DNA of 18,293 nt from JAAUQA01 sp036351435 (lineage in GTDB: Bacteria > Pseudomonadota > Gammaproteobacteria > Competibacterales > Competibacteraceae), in the NCBI GenBank assembly GCA_036351435.1, contig JAZBPA010000354.1, positions 1-18,293 on the forward strand, written 5' to 3'. Numbering within the stretch: the stretch's first letter is position 1; every line of letters begins with the position of its first letter. This document shows, in pieces, positions 14,072 to 18,293 of the stretch. The notes below the pieces were generated by a model that saw nothing but the letters and a program-made list of their open reading frames with translations, made no database searches and was not told the origin of the DNA. The translations under genes were made by a program, and so were the position numbers.

Positions 14072-16579
14072 TTAGCTATCCCGTAAACTCTGTAAAGGTG
14101 GTCGCTCTAAAACCGCACGCGCGCCCAACAAACCTGCCAGCCCCACCCCGAACAGCCCGGCCGATCCGCCTAAAATCCAAACCAGCCCATTGACACGATA
14201 AGGAAAGCCGAACAAATGCTCGGCCAACACATAGCCCAATCCGGTTGCTGCTAAGGCCGCCAGCAAACCGGCCAATAGGCCCAAAACGGCAAACTCAGCC
14301 AACAGGCTCTTGAGAATGACGGTTTTACCGGCTCCGAGGGTACGCAACATGGCACTCTCAAACAGACGTTCATCTTGGGTGGCCTGGATGGCGGCATACA
14401 GCACGACAATGCCCGCTGACAAGGTAAACAGGAACACATACTGTACGGCCAAGTTCACCCGCTCCATGATTTCCCGCACTTTGGTCATGATGGCATCCAC
14501 ATCAATCACAGTGACCGACGGGTAATTTCTGACCAAATCGGCTAGCAGCGGCTTTTGCGTCTTATCGAGATGGAAACTGGTGATCCACGTCGCCGGATAA
14601 TCGTCGAGAACGCCCGGCGGAAACACCACAAAAAAGTTGGCCCGGAAAGAATCCCATTCCACCGTGCGGATGCTGAGCACCTTGGCTTCCAGCTCCTGAC
14701 CGGCAATCCGAAAACGCATGGTGTCATGCAATGCGATTCCCAGTGTATCTGCCAATCCCTGTTCCACTGATGCCACCGCTTGGCCGTTTTCATCCGCCTG
14801 CCACCAACGACCCGCGACAATGCGATTATCATCTTGCGGCTGTGCAGCCCAGGATAAATTGAATTCGCGCTCTACCAAACGTTTGGCACGGGGATTAGCG
14901 TAATCATCGGGTCCGACGGGGCGTTCATCAATCGCCATCAAGCGACCACGAATCATTGGGAACAACGGGGTATCGACCAGACCATGGGTTCGGAGAAAAT
15001 CCTGCAAACCCGGCACGTCTTCGGACTGAATATTGATCAGAAAATGATTGGGCGCATCATCGGGTAAGGTGGCCTGCCAACTCGCCATCAGATCATTGCG
15101 CACCAAGGACAGCACCAGCAACACCATGATACCTAAGCCCAAAGCGACGACTTGGACCGAACTCCCGGCGCCACGGCGGGAAATATTAGCCAAGCCGAAT
15201 CGCCAAGCGACACCGACCCGACCGCGCAATAACGTGAGCGCTTTCACCAATCCTAGAGAAGCGACTCCCAGGATAAGCAACGTGCCCAGTACCCCGGCGA
15301 ACACGTAAAGTGCCAAGCGGACATCTTGCGCTTGCCAGAGCAGCAAGCTCATCACGGCAACCAGAGCCGGGCCGTAAAGCCCGATAGCACGTTGTTTTAG
15401 CGGTGCAACATCGCGACGCAGTACGCGTAATGGCGATACCTCACGCAACCGAACCAACGGCGGGAGCCCGAACCCTAACAACGTGATCAACCCGGTCGCC
15501 AAGGCGGGCAAAGCAGGCCACAACGAGGGAGGTGGCATTTCCCCGCCGCTCAATAGCCCACTGAGAATCATACTCAGGCCTTGCTGGGCGGCGTAACCTA
15601 TCAGCAACCCCACCAATCCGGCCAGCAAGCCCAACGCCAGCATTTCCAACAGGAAAAGCTGCAGCACTGTCGCCTGGGTTGCACCCACACAACGCATGAT
15701 GGCTACGCTATCCCAATGTCGCGCAGCAAACCGGCGGGCAGCGATGGCGATACCGACTCCTGCCAGAATCACGCTGACCAAGGCCGCCAAACCCAAAAAG
15801 CGTTGCGCCCGATTCAACGCATCGCGTAACTCGGGGCGGGCGTCGCGCACACTTTGTAATTGTTCGCCGGGTTGCAACCGGTCTTGCACCCAATCCCGAT
15901 AGGCAGCAACGGTTTCCGTATCTCCGGCGATCAACAGCCGATGTTTAACGCGGCTACCGGGTTGCAGCAATTCCGTCGCGGGAATATCGGCCAAATTAAC
16001 CAATAAGCGAGGTGCAATGCTGAACAAATCGCCGCCTCGGTCGGGTTCGTAAGTCAGCACCTGGGCGGCGTTTAATCGGCTGACGCCCAGCTCCAATACG
16101 TCGCCGGAACGCAACTTGAGCAATTGCAGCAAGCGCTCGTCCGGCCAAGCGCTTCCGGGTTCGGGTATGGTGCGGGTTGGTTGACCGAGGGTAAATGCCT
16201 GAGCGCTGATTTCTACTTGGCCCCGTAGCGGATACCCTGGCCCAACGGCTTTGATTTCGGCTAATGCGGTTTCTTCGCCCGCCAGCACTACACTCCGAAA
16301 ACTCAGCGTGGCCACGGTTTGCAGACCACGATCCCTTGCATCGCGGATCAGCGCGTCCTGGATCGGCTCCGAAGCTTCGATGACCAAATCGGCTCCCAGC
16401 AGTTCGCTGGCTTTGCTCTCCATGGCCACTCGGATACGGTCGGTGAAAAAGCCTACAGCGGCTACGCTGGCCACAGCAATGATCAAGGCTGCCGCCAGTA
16501 CCCGCAGTTCGCCGCTTTGCCAATCCCGGCGCAGACCGCGTAGAGCTAATTTGAGTAGGGATAAACTATCCATCGGCAT
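14072..16579 (-). CDS. ybbP: ABC transporter permease, YbbP-like (two FtsX domains)
   Basis: The 835-residue inner-membrane protein has an N-terminal helix (about 27-48), a large periplasmic domain (about 50-260), a central membrane block (LVSVILAGVGIAIAARRF; LFLLEMLALGLLAGLVGL), further helices, a second periplasmic domain (about 510-720) and a C-terminal three-helix FtsX block (LLAEFAVLGLLAGLLAALAA). This is the layout of E. coli YbbP. Together with the ATPase encoded just before it, five bases upstream, it belongs to the MacB/LolCDE-type group that extracts or moves molecules at the outer face of the inner membrane; the cargo is not established. The start could be the first ATG (16579) or the next Met two codons later. 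The following gene, mmdA, is about 100 bases away and unrelated. Confidence 0.88.
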   Translation of the reverse strand: MPMDSLSLLKLALRGLRRDWQSGELRVLAAALIIAVASVAAVGFFTDRIRVAMESKASELLGADLVIEASEPIQDALIRDARDRGLQTVATLSFRSVVLAGEETALAEIKAVGPGYPLRGQVEISAQAFTLGQPTRTIPEPGSAWPDERLLQLLKLRSGDVLELGVSRLNAAQVLTYEPDRGGDLFSIAPRLLVNLADIPATELLQPGSRVKHRLLIAGDTETVAAYRDWVQDRLQPGEQLQSVRDARPELRDALNRAQRFLGLAALVSVILAGVGIAIAARRFAARHWDSVAIMRCVGATQATVLQLFLLEMLALGLLAGLVGLLIGYAAQQGLSMILSGLLSGGEMPPPSLWPALPALATGLITLLGFGLPPLVRLREVSPLRVLRRDVAPLKQRAIGLYGPALVAVMSLLLWQAQDVRLALYVFAGVLGTLLILGVASLGLVKALTLLRGRVGVAWRFGLANISRRGAGSSVQVVALGLGIMVLLVLSLVRNDLMASWQATLPDDAPNHFLINIQSEDVPGLQDFLRTHGLVDTPLFPMIRGRLMAIDERPVGPDDYANPRAKRLVEREFNLSWAAQPQDDNRIVAGRWWQADENGQAVASVEQGLADTLGIALHDTMRFRIAGQELEAKVLSIRTVEWDSFRANFFVVFPPGVLDDYPATWITSFHLDKTQKPLLADLVRNYPSVTVIDVDAIMTKVREIMERVNLAVQYVFLFTLSAGIVVLYAAIQATQDERLFESAMLRTLGAGKTVILKSLLAEFAVLGLLAGLLAALAATGLGYVLAEHLFGFPYRVNGLVWILGGSAGLFGVGLAGLLGARAVLERPPLQSLRDS

Positions 16580-16584
16580 TCTGT

Positions 16585-17304
16585 TCAGGCGCTTTGAGGA
16601 GCGACTTCGGCATACGGTGCTTCGGAGGAAGACACCAGACTTCCGGCTTCCAGTTCCAAACGCCGATCGCAGTATTGGGCCAGTTCCAAATCGTGGGTGA
16701 CCATAATTAACGTGGTGCCGTGTTCGCGGTTCAAGGAAAACAACAGTTCGATGATGCGCCGACCGGTACGTTGATCCAGATTGCCGGTGGGTTCGTCGGC
16801 GAATAGCAAATCGGGACTACCGGCAAAAGCACGGGCGATAGCGACTCGTTGCTGTTCGCCGCCGGATAACTGAGCGGGGTAATGACGCGCGCGCGCTGCC
16901 AGATCAACCCGCTTCAAGACATCCATCGCGGTGGCTTCGGGAGCAGACTGACCCGCCAGTTCCAGAGGTAACATGACATTTTCTAAGGCTGTTAAACCGG
17001 GCAGCAATTGGAAGGACTGAAACACGAAGCCGACCCGCTGTGCTCGCAATTGCGCACGGCCATCTTCATCCAGACAGTTGAGATCGACCCCCGTCAACCA
17101 AACTTTCCCGGTGCTGGGGCTGTCCAAACCGGCCAACAGACCTAACAGGGTCGATTTGCCGGACCCCGATGCGCCAACGATAGCGACGCTTTCCCCACGG
17201 GCGATGGTAAAATCCACCTGTTTGAGAATGACCAGTTCCCCCTCGGGGCTAGTCACTTGTTTACCCAGGCTCTCTACTCGCACAATAGACTCTGTTGGAT
17301 TCAT
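16585..17304 (-). CDS. ybbA: ABC transporter ATP-binding protein, YbbA-like
   Basis: The 239-residue ATPase drives the YbbP-like permease. All motifs are present: Walker A GASGSGKST (44-52), Q-loop Q96 in FVFQSFQ, signature LSGGE (146-150), Walker B LLFADEP with E171, D-loop and H204 in MVTHD. The sequence groups with the LolD/MacB/YbbA class (QLSGGEQQRVAIARA, EPTGNLD). The ATG at 17304 is preferred; the frame continues to a TTG at 17343 and a GTG at 17310, but these would add residues not typical of the family. It is divergent from tesA, as in E. coli. Confidence 0.9.
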   Translation of the reverse strand: MNPTESIVRVESLGKQVTSPEGELVILKQVDFTIARGESVAIVGASGSGKSTLLGLLAGLDSPSTGKVWLTGVDLNCLDEDGRAQLRAQRVGFVFQSFQLLPGLTALENVMLPLELAGQSAPEATAMDVLKRVDLAARARHYPAQLSGGEQQRVAIARAFAGSPDLLFADEPTGNLDQRTGRRIIELLFSLNREHGTTLIMVTHDLELAQYCDRRLELEAGSLVSSSEAPYAEVAPQSA

Positions 17305-17323
17305 GGTCACCGGATCAGCTAAA

Positions 17324-17341
17324 GGAGACAGACGGGTCTCC
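17324..17341. promoter_or_regulatory. Inverted repeat in the ybbA-tesA divergent interval
   Basis: GGAGAC and GTCTCC form a perfect inverted repeat with a six-base centre, in the middle of the 77 bases between two divergent start codons. Its dyad shape suits an operator controlling both genes, but no known regulator site is recognised and a chance repeat is possible. Confidence 0.35.
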
Positions 17342-17381
17342 AAAGGTTGAAATCATTCAAGCGAACGAAAATAGCTCATCC

Positions 17382-18074
17382 ATGAAAAACACGGCTTGCC
17401 TTATCCTTGTATATGCGCTGTTACTGATCGGCTGGCAACCGGTCCGAGCTGAAGAACCTAATATTATGGTGGTTGGGGACAGTCTCAGCACGGGTTACGG
17501 TATTGATGCCAACAAAGGTTGGGTAACCCTGCTACAGCAACGCCTTCGCAGCAACGGGTTTCCTCATCAAGTCATTAACGCCAGCGTCAGCGGCGATACC
17601 AGTCGCGGCGGATTAGCGCGGTTACCGGCTGCATTGGAGCGCCACCAACCGGCTATCGTCATTTTGGAACTCGGCGGCAATGACGGACTGCGTGGATTGT
17701 CGTTAAAATCGCTAGAGGATAATTTAGCCGCCATGATCGAATTTAGCCGGGCCGCTGGTGCTCAAGTAGTGTTGGCCGAAATGCGTATTCCACCCAACTA
17801 TGGCCCTGTTTACACTAAAAAGTTTCAGACGCTTTACACTGAACTGGCGCAACGCTACGCAATTCCATTGATTCCTTTTCTATTGGAAGGCGTCGCTGGT
17901 AATGAGGGGTTGATGCAAAATGATGGCATTCACCCGGTGGCCGAAGCTCAGCCGCGCATTCTAGATAATGTATGGCCGACGCTGGAATCGCTGCTCAACG
18001 AGATGCCGAATCAGCAGACGGCGGCAGCTAACTGCTCTAGGCTTAACGCGCAGAGCGGGCTATGCTTTCAGTAA
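17382..18074 (+). CDS. tesA: Periplasmic acyl-CoA thioesterase I/lysophospholipase L1-like esterase (SGNH)
   Basis: The 230-residue protein is an SGNH hydrolase of the TesA family, which cleaves acyl thioesters, lysophospholipids and esters. A signal peptide ends at VRA|EE (residues 1-23). Block I is GDSLSTGYG with nucleophile S34, block II G71 in SGDTS, block III LGGND with N100, and block V DGIHP with D181 and H184. The tail after residue 200 is about 20 residues longer than in the E. coli enzyme and has two cysteines near its end. The ATG at 17382 places the signal peptide first; the ribosome binding site is weak. The neighbouring ybbA/ybbP pair keeps the common tesA-ybbAP arrangement. Confidence 0.92.
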   Translation: MKNTACLILVYALLLIGWQPVRAEEPNIMVVGDSLSTGYGIDANKGWVTLLQQRLRSNGFPHQVINASVSGDTSRGGLARLPAALERHQPAIVILELGGNDGLRGLSLKSLEDNLAAMIEFSRAAGAQVVLAEMRIPPNYGPVYTKKFQTLYTELAQRYAIPLIPFLLEGVAGNEGLMQNDGIHPVAEAQPRILDNVWPTLESLLNEMPNQQTAAANCSRLNAQSGLCFQ

Positions 18075-18076
18075 TT

Positions 18077-18109
18077 GCAGTGCTGAGCAGATGACTCTGC
18101 GGTGACTGC
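18077..18109 (+). terminator. Possible terminator hairpin after tesA
   Basis: Nested arms GCAGT/ACTGC and GCAG/CTGC, separated by small internal loops, start two bases after the tesA stop. They are followed by a short T-rich stretch (GTTGTTTAGT). The stem is imperfect, so termination may be weak. Confidence 0.4.
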
Positions 18110-18161
18110 GTTGTTTAGTCTAAACCACAACTATTCCAATAATTTGATCCGGGAGACAGTC

Positions 18162-18293
18162 ATGGCGGAAACAATACCAGTTGTAGAAGGTTCCCTGAAT
18201 ACCCCCAGGGTGCGCAGGATTACGATGGATCATCCGTGGCAGTGGTTGATGGCAGGTTGGAAAGATACCTTGCGTACTCCATTCGCCAGTATC
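18162..18293 (+). CDS. 5' end of a DUF2189-like membrane protein gene (partial)
   Basis: An ATG preceded by GGGAG seven bases upstream opens a frame of 44 codons that continues past the window end. The segment RVRRITMDHPWQWLMAGWKDTLRTPFASI resembles the start of DUF2189 integral membrane proteins, where a short basic region and a WxWLxxGWxD motif precede the first membrane helix. Function of the family is unknown. Only the N-terminus is available, so the assignment is tentative. Confidence 0.65.
   Translation, partial: MAETIPVVEGSLNTPRVRRITMDHPWQWLMAGWKDTLRTPFASI

Overview
This window looks like a chromosomal segment of a Gammaproteobacterium, or a close relative, with intermediate G+C. The main clue is the right end, where tesA and a ybbA/ybbP-type ABC exporter are divergently arranged as in enterobacteria. 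Beside them lies a complete mmdA-D-C-B set for a sodium-pumping decarboxylase. The genus cannot be told from the sequence alone. No rRNA, tRNA, insertion sequence or CRISPR array was seen.

Left accessory region (about 1-10416). Two divergent gene trains flank a 283-base regulatory interval (6827-7109). The minus-strand train runs leftward: a membrane-anchored parvulin-like PPIase, a UreJ_2-type HupE/UreJ membrane protein, a canonical HupE/UreJ protein, a degenerate HupE/UreJ paralog, a large fused membrane transporter-like/spermidine-synthase-like protein, a 2OG-Fe(II) oxygenase and possibly a 47-residue ORF. Spacing is tight: ATGA overlaps, gaps of 4-5 bases and one 25-base overlap. The plus-strand train holds an exported DUF3604 (PHP-like metal-site) protein, a secreted protein with four EF-hands, and a second 2OG-Fe(II) oxygenase of the same family. 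A sigma70-type promoter, whose -35 is embedded in a Pho-box-like direct repeat, reads into the minus train. Together the genes suggest an envelope system combining metal handling, protein folding and hydroxylation. Its substrate is unknown, and it is the most novel part of the window.

Middle region (10428-13971, minus strand). Four genes encode a biotin-dependent, Na+-translocating acyl-CoA decarboxylase, most likely for methylmalonyl-CoA: carboxyltransferase MmdA, small membrane subunit MmdD, biotin carrier MmdC and membrane pump MmdB. No biotin carboxylase gene is nearby, which favours decarboxylation and sodium pumping over carboxylation.

Right region (14072-18293). A YbbP-like permease and YbbA-like ATPase (minus) are divergent from TesA, a periplasmic SGNH esterase/lysophospholipase (plus). 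They share a 77-base interval that contains a perfect 6-6-6 inverted repeat. The window ends inside a gene whose N-terminus resembles DUF2189 membrane proteins.
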